From assembly GCA_016719575.1 (NCBI GenBank), contig JADJYV010000006.1, forward strand, positions 310,001-374,000: a stretch of DNA of 64,000 bases. Direction: 5' to 3'. The notes under the pieces were generated by a model, which ran no database searches, was not told the origin of the DNA, and saw only the letters and a list, made by a program, of their open reading frames with translations. The position numbers were made by a program, and so were the translations under genes. Below, piece after piece: positions 32,691 to 42,986 of the stretch. Source of the stretch: Pseudobdellovibrionaceae bacterium (GTDB lineage Bacteria; Bdellovibrionota; Bdellovibrionia; Bdellovibrionales; Bdellovibrionaceae). Position 1 is the stretch's first letter. The number at the start of each line of letters is the position of its first letter.

Positions 32691-32700
32691 ATTAAACATC

Positions 32701-35700
32701 TTATTCTTCTGTGCTCACAAATTTACCGAATTTTTGATTTCCCCACTGGCGAATTTTCTCCACATACCCATAGGCCGCAGGCACAACCACCAATGTCAGC
32801 AAAGTCGAACTAACCAACCCACCAATAATTGCAACTCCCATGCTCATTCGTTGCTTAGACGCTTCATTGAGGCCGATCGCGACTGGCAACATTCCGGCAA
32901 TCAAAGCTATGCTTGTCATCAAAATCGGACGCAATCTGTTTTTTCCACCCCTGAGAATCGCCTCGCGCAAGGGCAGGCCCGCCTGCAGGGATTGATTGAT
33001 ATAATCAACCAAAATAATCGAATTTTTAGTCGCAATCCCCAGAAGCATCACACATCCTATCATCGAAAAAAGATCCAAAGAGCTTTGGGTCAACCAAAGG
33101 CTATAAAAGGCTCCGCAGGCCGCTAGTGGGAGCACCAACATGATCGTAAAGGGAGTGACAAAAGATTCATAAAGAGAGGCAAGAACCATGTAAATAAAAA
33201 CAACTCCAAGACCCATTGCAATCGCTACATTAATAATCAACTCCTGAAAATTTTCAGCTTGCCCTACAAACTTGTAGCGCATTCCCGAAGGTAACGCATG
33301 CTCCACTTCAAAAAGTTTTTTAATGTCGGTGATGACGCCTCCCATTCCAGGGCCCTTGGGATTAATATCTCCGTTGATCTGAATGTAGCGGACACGATCT
33401 TGACGGTTAATGCTGGTTGGCCCTTGGGCCTCTTTGACATCCGCAAACAGACGCAGATAAGTCAGGCGTCCGTTCATTGCTGGAATACGGATATTCGGAA
33501 GAGATTCGCGAACATCTCTTTGGTCTTCTTTTAAGCGAATTCGAATGTCATATTCTTTTCCATTTTCACGAAACACGGCGGGCGTCACGCCCTCAACAAG
33601 GGCCCGCATCTCGTTTCCAACTTGGGTGTTAAGCACTCCCACTTGCGCCGCGCGGATCGGATCGATTGCGATCTGAATTTCAGGTTTGCCTGGACGATAG
33701 CTGCTATCGACATCCGATAAAGCTGGATGATTCTTTAACTTTTCAATAACAAACTTCGCTTCTTGTTCAAGCTGAGTCTGATCACTGCCGATGATATTTA
33801 AATTAAATGGTCGCTGCCCGCCGCCAGCCTTGTCTTGATCCTTTACTAGTGGATTTGCCTCTGCAAAAACCTTTAATTTTTCACGCACGACTTCTTTGAA
33901 TTCGCTGGTGTTGAGTTTGCGTTTGCGAGAGGGCACCATCTCAATATAAATACCCGCTTTGTTTGATTCGCCACTGCCATTTCCGACAGTTAACACCGTT
34001 TGTGCTATTTCTTTATGGTCTCGCAACATCGAATCTACTTTTTTTGCTACCTGATCCATGCGTTCAAGACTTGCCCCTGGCGGAAGATCTAAGGAGACCA
34101 TAAATTCCCCGTTATCTTGTGCCGGCAAAAATGTTTTTGGAATGTATTTAGTGATAATCAAAGAAAAAACAAAAATTCCGAGAGCACTCAAAAGAATCAG
34201 CTTCGGTCGATCCATAGCAACCCCTAAAAGTTGCACGTACTTGTCCTCGAGCCAGGTTTGAAAGCGATCAAAAAGCTTAAGAAGCTTTTCAACACTGGCT
34301 ATCATTTTGTTGGTAGAAAGTTTTTTGTCACCAATTGCTTCATGAGTTTTGCCTGCAAAATACGCCGACATCATTGGCGCCATGGTGATCGCATCCACCA
34401 AAGAAATCATCATGGCAAAACAAATCGTCAAGCCAAACTCTTTAAAGAACTGACCAACCACTCCCTGCAAAAAGCCAATAGGTCCAAAAACAGCAATCAC
34501 GGTCATTGTCGTCGCCACAACAGCTAATAAAACCTCTTTTGTGCCCTCTAACGAAGCTTTTTTGGGGGACTTTCCCATCTCCAGGTGACGAAAAATATTT
34601 TCGCGAACGACGATGGCATCATCAACAAGCAAACCAACCGCCAGAGACAGCGCCAAAAGTGTCATGATATTAATGGAAAAACCCGCAACGGCCATCATGA
34701 TAAAAGCCCCGAGCAACGAATTCGGAAGAGCTAAAGAGGTAATGAGTGTGGAACGCAGGGATCCCAAGAAGAAAAAAACCACTAAGACTGTTAAAATAAT
34801 TCCGATAACGATTGTCTCTTTTACGTCCGCCACATTCGCGCGAATGGGTTTGGCTCCATCTTGAACAAGAGTCAGGTTTCCCTTGCCTTTAATTTCCGCA
34901 TTGATCAATTCAATGCGTTTTTTGATATTATCAGCGACCGCAACAGTATTCGCTCCAGACTGACGATAGGCCCTCAGGACAACTCCTGGTTTGCCGTTGA
35001 CATAAGTCCTAGAGGTTTCTTCTTGGAGAGTATCCAAAACATCCGCCACTTCGCCAATTTTAACCGGATGTTGAAAGTTTTGATAATTGATCGGAACTTG
35101 GCGAATTTCTTGGATACTTCGATACTCTCCCAGCGTTCGAACCACTTTGGTTTTGTCTAGTTGATCAATTTTTCCAGCCGGGGTGTTTTTTCCGGTCGAC
35201 CCAAGAGTCGCGCGGATCGAAGAGGCTGAGATTTCGCGATCAGAGAGCTTCTTTAAGTCCAGCTCGACCCGAATCTCGCGCTTTCGTCCGCCCATAATCT
35301 CGACCAAACCGACTTGGTCGACTTGTTCTATGCGAGGTTTAACCACCTGATCTGCGAGGTCATAGAGTTCTGCCGGTGGTAAAGAAGATTCAAGGGCCAT
35401 CATTACGATGGCCTGGTCCGCAGGATCCACTCGGCGAATCGTCGGATCGTCTGAGTCATCTGGCAGGCGGTTTTTAACTCGAGAGACGCGGTCACGCACT
35501 TGCTGTTCGGCATTTTTGATATCGACAGAGAGATTGAACTCAACGATGACAATGCTAAGGCCTTCTTGACTAATCGAACTCAGTGATTTTATCCCCGATA
35601 CCGAAGCCACTTCGTCCTCTATGGGTTTCGTGACTAAGGTTTCCATTTCGCTCGGTCCGGCTCCAGGATAAGACGTGTGAATGGCAACAATCGGAAAGGT

Positions 35701-35814
35701 CACGTCTGGAAACAAGTTGACCGAAAGACTTTTCAACGAAATCCAGCCCGCAATGATAATCAGAACAAAAAGGCAGGTAATAAAAACGGGACGTCGGATG
35801 GAAAGTTCAACCAT
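32701..35814 (-). CDS. RND-family efflux permease
   Basis: 1,037 residues, AcrB/MexF-like length. N-terminus MVELSIRRPVFITCLFVLIII, twelve membrane helices, two large periplasmic loops, and the proton-relay Asp-Asp pair in the fourth helix (AVGLLVDDAIVVREN). The protein would export hydrophobic compounds across the envelope as a trimer. No membrane fusion protein or TolC gene lies nearby, unusually for this family. The gene follows icmF by fifteen bases in a fatty-acid operon. Substrate unknown. Confidence 0.92.
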   Translation of the reverse strand: MVELSIRRPVFITCLFVLIIIAGWISLKSLSVNLFPDVTFPIVAIHTSYPGAGPSEMETLVTKPIEDEVASVSGIKSLSSISQEGLSIVIVEFNLSVDIKNAEQQVRDRVSRVKNRLPDDSDDPTIRRVDPADQAIVMMALESSLPPAELYDLADQVVKPRIEQVDQVGLVEIMGGRKREIRVELDLKKLSDREISASSIRATLGSTGKNTPAGKIDQLDKTKVVRTLGEYRSIQEIRQVPINYQNFQHPVKIGEVADVLDTLQEETSRTYVNGKPGVVLRAYRQSGANTVAVADNIKKRIELINAEIKGKGNLTLVQDGAKPIRANVADVKETIVIGIILTVLVVFFFLGSLRSTLITSLALPNSLLGAFIMMAVAGFSINIMTLLALSLAVGLLVDDAIVVRENIFRHLEMGKSPKKASLEGTKEVLLAVVATTMTVIAVFGPIGFLQGVVGQFFKEFGLTICFAMMISLVDAITMAPMMSAYFAGKTHEAIGDKKLSTNKMIASVEKLLKLFDRFQTWLEDKYVQLLGVAMDRPKLILLSALGIFVFSLIITKYIPKTFLPAQDNGEFMVSLDLPPGASLERMDQVAKKVDSMLRDHKEIAQTVLTVGNGSGESNKAGIYIEMVPSRKRKLNTSEFKEVVREKLKVFAEANPLVKDQDKAGGGQRPFNLNIIGSDQTQLEQEAKFVIEKLKNHPALSDVDSSYRPGKPEIQIAIDPIRAAQVGVLNTQVGNEMRALVEGVTPAVFRENGKEYDIRIRLKEDQRDVRESLPNIRIPAMNGRLTYLRLFADVKEAQGPTSINRQDRVRYIQINGDINPKGPGMGGVITDIKKLFEVEHALPSGMRYKFVGQAENFQELIINVAIAMGLGVVFIYMVLASLYESFVTPFTIMLVLPLAACGAFYSLWLTQSSLDLFSMIGCVMLLGIATKNSIILVDYINQSLQAGLPLREAILRGGKNRLRPILMTSIALIAGMLPVAIGLNEASKQRMSMGVAIIGGLVSSTLLTLVVVPAAYGYVEKIRQWGNQKFGKFVSTEE

Positions 35815-35829
35815 AGTCTTTTGGCCCCT

Positions 35830-38800
35830 TTATAAATTTCTTCGGTATTGACCACCAACCTCATAAAGAGCCTCAGTCATTTGGTAGAGACTGCAAGATC
35901 TAGCGGCCTTCATCAGAGCAGCAAAAATATTTTCACCGCTTAAAACTGCCTTCTTTAAATTTGCAATTTCTTGAGTCGCAACATCCTTGTGTCTTTTTTG
36001 AAAAAGTCTCACACTGTCGAGCTGCTGATTCTTTTCCTCATATGAGGCCCTTGCGAGTTCGATTTTTGGCGCTACGTACTCAGATTTAAGAGTTTTCGGG
36101 TCAATAAACGTATTCACCCCGATAATTGGCAAAGTCCCGTCATGTTTCAAACGCTCATAATACAAAGACTCTTCTTGAATTTTTGAGCGCTGATACTGTG
36201 TCTCCATCGCCCCTAAAACTCCACCCCTCTCATTGATTTTCTTAAATTCGTTAAGCACCGCTTCTTCAACGAGATCCGTCAGCTCTTCAAAAAAGTAGCT
36301 GCCTTGATTCGGGTTTTCGTTTTTCGAAACTCCAAACTCTTTGTTGATAATCATCTGAATAGCCATCGCACGACGGACCGATTCCTCTGTTGGCGTCGTG
36401 ATGGCCTCATCATAAGCATTGGTATGTAAACTATTGCAATTATCATAGAGCGCAATCAAAGCCTGCAATGTCGTACGAATGTCATTAAAGTCGATTTCTT
36501 GGGCATGCAAAGAGCGTCCCGAAGTTTGAATGTGATATTTCAACTTTTGCGAACGGTCATCGGCTTTGTAAAGATCCCGCATGGCAACGGCCCAAATTCG
36601 TCGTGCCACCCTACCCAGCACTGCATACTCTGGATCTAAACCGTTTGAAAAAAAGAACGAAAGATTTTGCGCGAAATCATCAACATTCAGACCTCGAGAG
36701 AGATAGTACTCAACAAAGGTAAAACCATTGCTCAGAGTGAAGGCGAGCTGACTGATTGGATTCGCGCCGGCCTCTGCAATATGATAACCGGAAATGCTCA
36801 CCGAATAGAAATTCTTTACACCCTTTTGAACAAAGTATTCTTGAATATCCCCCATCATTTTTAGAGCAAAATTAATTGAAAAAATACAAGTATTCTGTCC
36901 TTGATCTTCTTTGAGAATGTCCGCCTGAACCGTTCCGCGAATTTGCCGAATCGTCCCATCGGCAATTTCATTGCGTTCGGATTCAGTCAGAACTCGTTTG
37001 AGCTCCTTTTCTTTCTTTTCAACTTGTTGATCGATGGCGGTATTAAAATAAAAAGCCAGAATCATCGGGGCAGGGCCATTGATTGTCATGCTCACACTCG
37101 TGTTTGGCGAGCACAAATCAAAACCCGCATAGAGTTTCTTCATATCTTCAAGATTGCAGATACTCACGCCAGACTCACCGACTTTACCAAAAATATCGGG
37201 CCTTGTGTCTGGATCTTGCCCATACAACGTCACAGAATCAAAAGCCGTTGATAAACGCAGCGCAGACTCCCCTTTGGTTAAATAGTGAAATCTCCGATTC
37301 GTCCGTTCGGGAGTCCCCTCGCCAGCAAACATTCTCTTGGGATCCTCGTCGGCCCGTTTTAACGGGAACACCCCGGCCGTATAGGGAAACTCCCCTGGAA
37401 CGTTTTCTAATTTAAAATACTTAAAACGATCTCCCCAATCCTTAAACTTAGGAACGACCACGCGTGGAATTCTCGTTCCGCTCAGGCTTTCGTTAGTTAG
37501 CTTTTGACGAATTTCTTTTCCCCGGACTTTAAATACAAACTCGTCTCCAGAATAGGCAGCGGCGAATTGGTCCCAGCCCTTAAGAGCGCTGAGTTCCTCT
37601 GCCGTAAAATCTTTTTCTAATTCGTGCTGAATTTTTTCCAGTTCGCTAGGAGCGGTCTTCAATAAAGCTCCTATTCTCTGCAAGGAGCCCAGCGTTGAAG
37701 CCTTTTCGGCGAGACTTTCTGCCCGCTGTTTGTATTTGTGGACGACAGCCACAATCTCAGCCAAATAACTTTGTCGATCGGCAGGAATAATTGTGTGCTC
37801 ATCTGCCGAAAGAATATTCTGGCGGAATTCGGGATGGACCCCCCAGGTTGATTTTCCAGTTTTGTTTTCTAGCAATTCTACAATTTTAAAAAAGAGCTTA
37901 TTTACTCCGCCGTCATTGAATTGCGAAGCCTGAGTGAGATAGACTGGCACGTCCGTCTTGTCTTCAAAAATCTTTCGAGATCTTCTAAATTGTTTGCTGA
38001 CATCACGAAGGGCATCCAAGGCACCACGACGATCTGCTTTATTTACAGCAATCAAATCGGCAAAGTCTATCATGTCAATTTTTTCTAACTGTGACTGCGC
38101 ACCAAAATCAGAAGTCATCACATACATCGCAATATCACTGACTTCGGTGATGGCCACATTCCCCTGTCCAATGCCCGAAGTTTCAGCGATGATCAAATCG
38201 AAATCCAATTCCTTTAAAAAAGTCAAAATAGAAGGAAGACTTGAAGCAATCTCTCGCCCAGACCCTCGAGAGGCCACTGACCGCATATAGACCCGCCCCC
38301 GACTCAGGGAGTTCATACGAATACGGTCTCCGAGCAAAGACCCTCCTGTTTTTCGCTTTGAGGGATCGACGCAAACAACACCAATATTTTTATCAGGATA
38401 GGCGTTTAAAAATCTCTGGACGATTTCATCAATTAGGCTCGATTTTCCAGCACCGCCAGTCCCCGTAATACCTAGAACCAAAGGATTCTTATTTTGAGCT
38501 CTAAAGTTTTTGAACTCAATTTCTGATGAATGGCCGCTTTCAATAAAAGAAAGAGCCCGCCCGAGTTCAAAAGAAGGGACCGGGTCTTGCTTAAATGGAT
38601 TCTCAATAGCGCGCAAGACAACCTGAGGCTGGGCCTCCTCGATATTAAAATCACATCCCCGCACAATCATTTCAATCATGCCGTGCAAACCCAATCTGCG
38701 GCCATCATCAGGATGGAATATTTGAGCAATGCCGTAATCTTCTAATGCCTTTTTTTCTTCGTGAATAATAACTCCGCCACCGCCGCCGTAAATTTTTACG

Positions 38801-39069
38801 TACGAGGCGCCATTCATATCAAGAAGATCTCGCATGTACTTAAAGTACTCCATATGGCCGCCCTGGTAAGAGCTGATACAGACTCCTTGCGCCCCCTCCT
38901 GCAGTACCGCCTTCACCACATCACTCACCGAGCGGTTGTGACCCAAATGAATCACTTCCGCTCCCATATCTTGTAACAATCTGCGCATGATATTGATGCT
39001 GGCGTCATGACCGTCGAACAAACTGGCTGCGGTAACAATACGAACAGGATTTTTGGGCTGGTAAGACAT
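35830..39069 (-). CDS. icmF: Fused acyl-CoA mutase IcmF
   Basis: 1,079 residues. Residues ~10-135 are the B12-binding domain with DGHDAS at 19-24, residues ~195-400 the MeaB-like G-protein chaperone (P-loop GTGGAGKS, 203-210), and the rest the mutase barrel including PYTAGVFPLKR and RMFAGEG near 560-580. IcmF interconverts isobutyryl- and butyryl-CoA with adenosylcobalamin. In the pocket the residue at the position that I align with the family Phe after VFP is Leu, which could shift substrate choice; by-eye alignment only. The upstream enoyl-CoA hydratase and dehydrogenase point to short or branched-chain acyl-CoA degradation. Two bases separate it from the hydratase stop. Confidence 0.93.
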   Translation of the reverse strand: MSYQPKNPVRIVTAASLFDGHDASINIMRRLLQDMGAEVIHLGHNRSVSDVVKAVLQEGAQGVCISSYQGGHMEYFKYMRDLLDMNGASYVKIYGGGGGVIIHEEKKALEDYGIAQIFHPDDGRRLGLHGMIEMIVRGCDFNIEEAQPQVVLRAIENPFKQDPVPSFELGRALSFIESGHSSEIEFKNFRAQNKNPLVLGITGTGGAGKSSLIDEIVQRFLNAYPDKNIGVVCVDPSKRKTGGSLLGDRIRMNSLSRGRVYMRSVASRGSGREIASSLPSILTFLKELDFDLIIAETSGIGQGNVAITEVSDIAMYVMTSDFGAQSQLEKIDMIDFADLIAVNKADRRGALDALRDVSKQFRRSRKIFEDKTDVPVYLTQASQFNDGGVNKLFFKIVELLENKTGKSTWGVHPEFRQNILSADEHTIIPADRQSYLAEIVAVVHKYKQRAESLAEKASTLGSLQRIGALLKTAPSELEKIQHELEKDFTAEELSALKGWDQFAAAYSGDEFVFKVRGKEIRQKLTNESLSGTRIPRVVVPKFKDWGDRFKYFKLENVPGEFPYTAGVFPLKRADEDPKRMFAGEGTPERTNRRFHYLTKGESALRLSTAFDSVTLYGQDPDTRPDIFGKVGESGVSICNLEDMKKLYAGFDLCSPNTSVSMTINGPAPMILAFYFNTAIDQQVEKKEKELKRVLTESERNEIADGTIRQIRGTVQADILKEDQGQNTCIFSINFALKMMGDIQEYFVQKGVKNFYSVSISGYHIAEAGANPISQLAFTLSNGFTFVEYYLSRGLNVDDFAQNLSFFFSNGLDPEYAVLGRVARRIWAVAMRDLYKADDRSQKLKYHIQTSGRSLHAQEIDFNDIRTTLQALIALYDNCNSLHTNAYDEAITTPTEESVRRAMAIQMIINKEFGVSKNENPNQGSYFFEELTDLVEEAVLNEFKKINERGGVLGAMETQYQRSKIQEESLYYERLKHDGTLPIIGVNTFIDPKTLKSEYVAPKIELARASYEEKNQQLDSVRLFQKRHKDVATQEIANLKKAVLSGENIFAALMKAARSCSLYQMTEALYEVGGQYRRNL

Positions 39070-39071
39070 GA

Positions 39072-39872
39072 CTATGTTCCCTTAAAGGCTGGTTTTCTTT
39101 TTTCGATAAAAGCACGGGTGCCTTCGCGCACATCTTCCGTTGCAAAAAGTTCTGCAAAGTGGCCAGATTCAATTCGCTGCCCCTCTTCGATATCAACCTC
39201 ATACGCTTGATTGATAGATTTTTTTGCTGCGGCCACTGCGATGGGACCTCGTGAGGAAATTGTAGTTACGATCTTCATCACCGCATTCATGAGTTCAGCT
39301 GCGGGCACCACCCGATTCACCAAACCCAAACTCAAAGCCTCTTGGGCCGTAATGATATCTCCGGTGTAAGTGAGTTCTCGGGCCTTCCGAATACCGACAG
39401 CTCTTGCCAATCGAACTGTGCCACCAAAGCCTGGAATCAACCCCAAACTGACTTCAGGAAGTCCGAATTTGGCATTCTCAGAAGCTACAATAAAGTCGCA
39501 AGCCAACGCCAACTCCATGCCCCCGCCAAGAGCAAAACCATTGACGGCCGCCACAACAGGGATTTTTAAAAGATTCAATTCATGAAAAATGGATTGTCCG
39601 CGCTGAGCAAAAGCATGAGCTCGTTCGGAATCCAGCTCTGCGAGTTCTTTGATGTCAGCTCCGGCAACGAAAGCCTTTTCGCCACTCCCTGTAATAACCA
39701 AAACCCTGGCATTTTCAAAATTGATTTCGCCAATCTGCCGAAGAGCGTCTGCCATTTCACTCAAAACCTGAGCATTCAAGGCATTCAGTGCTTCAGGTCT
39801 TTTAATGGTTAACACCCAGACATTGTTATCTTTGATATCCAACTGAATCGTGTTGTATGAAAATTCAGTCAT
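39072..39872 (-). CDS. Enoyl-CoA hydratase (crotonase family)
   Basis: 266 residues. Oxyanion and CoA sites: AFVAGADIKEL and NGFALGGGMELALACD. Both general acid/base Glu are present, one in GGGMELA and one in LPEVSLGL. The start overlaps the upstream stop as TAATG. The reaction is hydration of 2-enoyl-CoA, upstream of the dehydrogenase in the same operon and downstream of acyl-CoA chain rearrangement. Confidence 0.92.
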   Translation of the reverse strand: MTEFSYNTIQLDIKDNNVWVLTIKRPEALNALNAQVLSEMADALRQIGEINFENARVLVITGSGEKAFVAGADIKELAELDSERAHAFAQRGQSIFHELNLLKIPVVAAVNGFALGGGMELALACDFIVASENAKFGLPEVSLGLIPGFGGTVRLARAVGIRKARELTYTGDIITAQEALSLGLVNRVVPAAELMNAVMKIVTTISSRGPIAVAAAKKSINQAYEVDIEEGQRIESGHFAELFATEDVREGTRAFIEKRKPAFKGT

Positions 39873-40747
39873 TACTTTTGCATTCCTTTATAGTCATAAA
39901 ATCCTCGACCCGCCTTGCGCCCAAGCCAACCGGCCTCGACATACTTCACCAATAATGGGCAAGGTCGGTATTTCGAGTCGCCAAGGCCCTCGTGGAGTAC
40001 TTTCATGATCGCCAAGCAGGTATCAAGGCCGATAAAGTCCGCAAGAGTGAGGGGCCCCATCGGCTGGTTGGTCCCGAGCTTCATGGCGTTGTCAATGGCC
40101 TCAACCGAAGCAATTCCTTCATGCAGAGTATAAATGGCTTCGTTAATCATCGGCATCAAAATGCGGTTAACAATAAAACCCGGCATGTCCTTTTCGGACT
40201 CAACAAAAATCTTGTCCATTTTTTCAGCCAGAGCCTTCACCGTTTTAAAAGTCTCATCTGAAGTCTGCAAGCCCCGGATTCCCTCTACCAACTTCATCAA
40301 AGGAACTGGGTTCATAAAGTGCATGCCCACAACTTGAGATGGACGACTCGTCACCGCCGCAATTTTTGTAATTGAAATCGACGACGTGTTGGATGCCAAA
40401 ATGGCCGCTGGCTTAGCAACAGCATCTAGTTCTTTAAAAATTTTTAGTTTTAAATCGATATTTTCCGTAGCGGCTTCGACCACGACATCACAACCAGCCA
40501 GCGCCGTCATCTCTTGCGCCGTTTTTATGCGCCCAAGGAGATCTCCTTTTTGAGACTCTGTCATTGTTGCCTTCTTAATCATTCGATCGCACGAGGCACT
40601 GACCGTCGCCATTCCCTTCTCAAGAGCCGATCCAGAAACATCGACCATCACGACCTGGTAACCAAACTGTGCCGCCACTTGAGCGATTCCATTTCCCATC
40701 TGACCGGCGCCAATCACTCCGATAGAACGAATGTCCTGGATATTCAC
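39872..40747 (-). CDS. 3-hydroxyacyl-CoA dehydrogenase, short-chain type
   Basis: About 291 residues from the GTG at 40747. A TTG twelve bases earlier overlaps the GGAGG site, so GTG is the better start. Rossmann motif GVIGAGQMGNGIAQ and the signature HFMNPVPLMKLVE followed by the C-terminal domain GPLTLADFIGLDT. NAD-dependent oxidation of 3-hydroxyacyl-CoA. First gene of the operon, with a good promoter 47 bases upstream. Confidence 0.92.
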   Translation of the reverse strand: MNIQDIRSIGVIGAGQMGNGIAQVAAQFGYQVVMVDVSGSALEKGMATVSASCDRMIKKATMTESQKGDLLGRIKTAQEMTALAGCDVVVEAATENIDLKLKIFKELDAVAKPAAILASNTSSISITKIAAVTSRPSQVVGMHFMNPVPLMKLVEGIRGLQTSDETFKTVKALAEKMDKIFVESEKDMPGFIVNRILMPMINEAIYTLHEGIASVEAIDNAMKLGTNQPMGPLTLADFIGLDTCLAIMKVLHEGLGDSKYRPCPLLVKYVEAGWLGRKAGRGFYDYKGMQK

Positions 40748-40793
40748 AACAACCTCCAACGCAAAGCGCTATTTTTTAGTTCAATCACCTCTC

Positions 40794-40822
40794 TCTATAG
40801 CTAACCCTAGGGACATGGTCAA
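40794..40822 (-). promoter_or_regulatory. Promoter of the dehydrogenase-hydratase-icmF operon
   Basis: On the minus strand TTGACC (-35, complement of 40817-40822), a 17-base spacer and TATAGA (-10, complement of 40794-40799). It is placed 47 bases upstream of the GTG start. Confidence 0.6.
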
Positions 40823-40896
40823 TTTTCTCAGACATGGCTCAGTCCATCAAAATTCGAAACATTTCTCCTCGACCAAGCGACAGCTAGCCCTGAGGA

Positions 40897-42279
40897 ATGT
40901 TGGTGTTCTCCATTTCCCTTGCGAGAATGAAAGGGATGCGAATCGTAGTGATTGTCTTTGTGTTTTTATTCTTTGAGTTCTCATTTGCAAGCAACAGCCA
41001 AGTCCTGTCGTTTTACCGAAACCAACAAAGCCTCTTCTCTTCTGGTCAAGCCCGGCGCACTGAACTTGAGAAAGCCATACTGAGTCGGGAGCTCTCCCCC
41101 TGGTTTCGCATAACCTGGAACAAAAAAGAATATGATGTCCCGGGAACAACTCTTACCAAAGATTTACAGCTCACTCGAACGCTGATCAGCAAACAAAAAA
41201 CCGAAATTCTAAAAAGCCCCCAGCCTGGATCGGCTCGCTCATTCTCAATCCCTGCAAACACCCTTGTTGTGGTTTTAAAAGTCGATTCGTTTTGGGCTGA
41301 GGTGGTAGAACCGAAGCAAAAACTAAAAGGTTGGGTAGCACTGCATTACTTTCATCCCCCCGCTGAAGATAAGGGTGTTTTTTTAACTGTTACAGATTCT
41401 TTTTTGCTTCAACACCCAAAGGACTCATCTGAAATTATCACGACAATTCCCCGAGGCTATCGTTTAATTCCCCAAAAATTTGAAAAAAACTATGTCAAAG
41501 TTCAATACCAGGGACGGAGTGGATATATTGATCTTAGCAGCGTCATTGGACGCAGTGATTTTGCCATGTGGGCCTTTCACACCAAGAAAGGTTGGCTCGG
41601 CATTTCCCACCGCGAAAATGAATTTCTACTGACAGTTGATAAACAAAAATTAAAGCTTGAAGATTTTTTGGCCTATGCTTCTTATCAAAATCGAGGCATT
41701 GTCACACAAAAAACCAATGACGACGGGCCCTCCATCCGTTCGCGGGTTGAAATCATCAGTAAAAAAGCCCATCGTTGGACGCAAAGCCTATTAACTGAAC
41801 ATGGAAAAGTTTGGTGGCGCTCTGACGAAGATCACACTCAATCTCTCGATGAGGCAACAGAAATATCCTCTGAACAACTGATGAAGCGCAGACTGCATGG
41901 CGTGGCTTTTGCACCAGGAACTCCACTCAAGGGTCTCGTCTCTGCTGATGGCGTGTTCCGCACGGAAGACGGAAAAAATTGGCAAGAAATACCACAGTTT
42001 TCAGGACAAAATTTTCCGGTCAGCATTCATCCCGAAGGAGTCTGGTATGTGGGCAACTACCGCAGCTATGACGAGGGAAAAACTTTTGAGCCTTATATTA
42101 TGTGGGACAAGTTAACCCAGCAAATCCAAGACAATTTGCATAAGGTTCCCCGCCACTTACGAATCACTCAAATTGAGCCGATGTCTCACTCGAGAATTCG
42201 AATATTTCTAGACACAGGAGTGCAAAAAATCAAAATGCAAGCCCACATCTTAAGTCAAGAATGGTCGTTAGTAAAATAA
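40897..42279 (+). CDS. Exported SH3-like protein
   Basis: Up to 460 residues, starting at one of three near ATGs (40897, 40927, 40936). The signal peptide is IVVIVFVFLFFEFSFA. Residues ~105-220 contain two bacterial SH3-like segments (ANTLVVVLKVDSFWAEVV...GWVALHYF and QYQGRSGYIDLSSVIG). The rest has beta segments such as VFRTEDGKNWQEIP and YDEGKTFEPYI, reminiscent of propeller-type (BNR) repeats. No catalytic motif. SH3-type domains bind peptidoglycan or proteins. Its end overlaps the convergent acyltransferase gene by 25 bases. Confidence 0.75.
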   Translation: MLVFSISLARMKGMRIVVIVFVFLFFEFSFASNSQVLSFYRNQQSLFSSGQARRTELEKAILSRELSPWFRITWNKKEYDVPGTTLTKDLQLTRTLISKQKTEILKSPQPGSARSFSIPANTLVVVLKVDSFWAEVVEPKQKLKGWVALHYFHPPAEDKGVFLTVTDSFLLQHPKDSSEIITTIPRGYRLIPQKFEKNYVKVQYQGRSGYIDLSSVIGRSDFAMWAFHTKKGWLGISHRENEFLLTVDKQKLKLEDFLAYASYQNRGIVTQKTNDDGPSIRSRVEIISKKAHRWTQSLLTEHGKVWWRSDEDHTQSLDEATEISSEQLMKRRLHGVAFAPGTPLKGLVSADGVFRTEDGKNWQEIPQFSGQNFPVSIHPEGVWYVGNYRSYDEGKTFEPYIMWDKLTQQIQDNLHKVPRHLRITQIEPMSHSRIRIFLDTGVQKIKMQAHILSQEWSLVK

Positions 42280-42986
42280 GGCACCATCTCGTTTCGAATT
42301 TTTTCTTGTAAAATCGGCCGATCTTTTGTTTCATAACCAACCGTCTCCACCGCGGGCAATACATCAATTAAAATCTCTCTCGACCAAACATCAAAGTTTG
42401 GAAACCATTTCCCTTTATGTAAAACCTTCGAGGCGCCTCGAATCACCACCGGAACTAAAGGTGCTTTCGCATTAATAGCAAAAACAAAGGGGCCAGATTT
42501 AAACGCCCCCAGCTTCTCTTCAATCTGCCGAGTTCCCTCAGGAGCTAAAGCAAACTTTTCGCCATTGCGAATGCGGGACTCGGCCATTTTATAGATCTTA
42601 AAAACTTCATCACGACGTTCTCTTGCAATTGGCAACGCCCCCATCCTTCGCATCGCCGCACCAAAAACTGGAATCTTAAAAAGTTCAATTTTTGCTCCAA
42701 AACGAAAACCCCTGAGCGTTGCTTGCATTGCAAAAATATCAAAAAAACTGGTGTGGTTGAAAAGATAAATGCAACCGCCGGTTGGAATGTTCTCCTGCCC
42801 ACGCAGGCGAACCTTCACACTAAACATTGCACAAGAAACTGCCCCCCAAAGAATTGCAATCTGATCATCCCAATTTCGATTATTAAAAATAAGGTTCACC
42901 AAAATCGCTAGGGCCGAAAAGAAAACCAATACGATTGGATAAAGGAGTGTCATCAATAGACTTCGGAAGGCTGAAACAAGTTTCAT
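42255..42986 (-). CDS. PlsC-type 1-acylglycerol-3-phosphate acyltransferase
   Basis: 243 residues. An N-terminal membrane helix (about 10-33), then NHTSFFD (the NHx4D catalytic motif) and FAPEGTR, both diagnostic of acyltransferases that make phosphatidic acid. It overlaps the preceding gene by four bases (ATGA), so the two are coupled. Confidence 0.92.
   Translation of the reverse strand: MKLVSAFRSLLMTLLYPIVLVFFSALAILVNLIFNNRNWDDQIAILWGAVSCAMFSVKVRLRGQENIPTGGCIYLFNHTSFFDIFAMQATLRGFRFGAKIELFKIPVFGAAMRRMGALPIARERRDEVFKIYKMAESRIRNGEKFALAPEGTRQIEEKLGAFKSGPFVFAINAKAPLVPVVIRGASKVLHKGKWFPNFDVWSREILIDVLPAVETVGYETKDRPILQEKIRNEMVPYFTNDHS

Noticed and set aside
32611..33126. Plus-strand 171-residue frame antisense to the RND gene
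   Set aside because: Composition rich in His, Gln, Arg and Asn and no homology; shadow of the pump gene.
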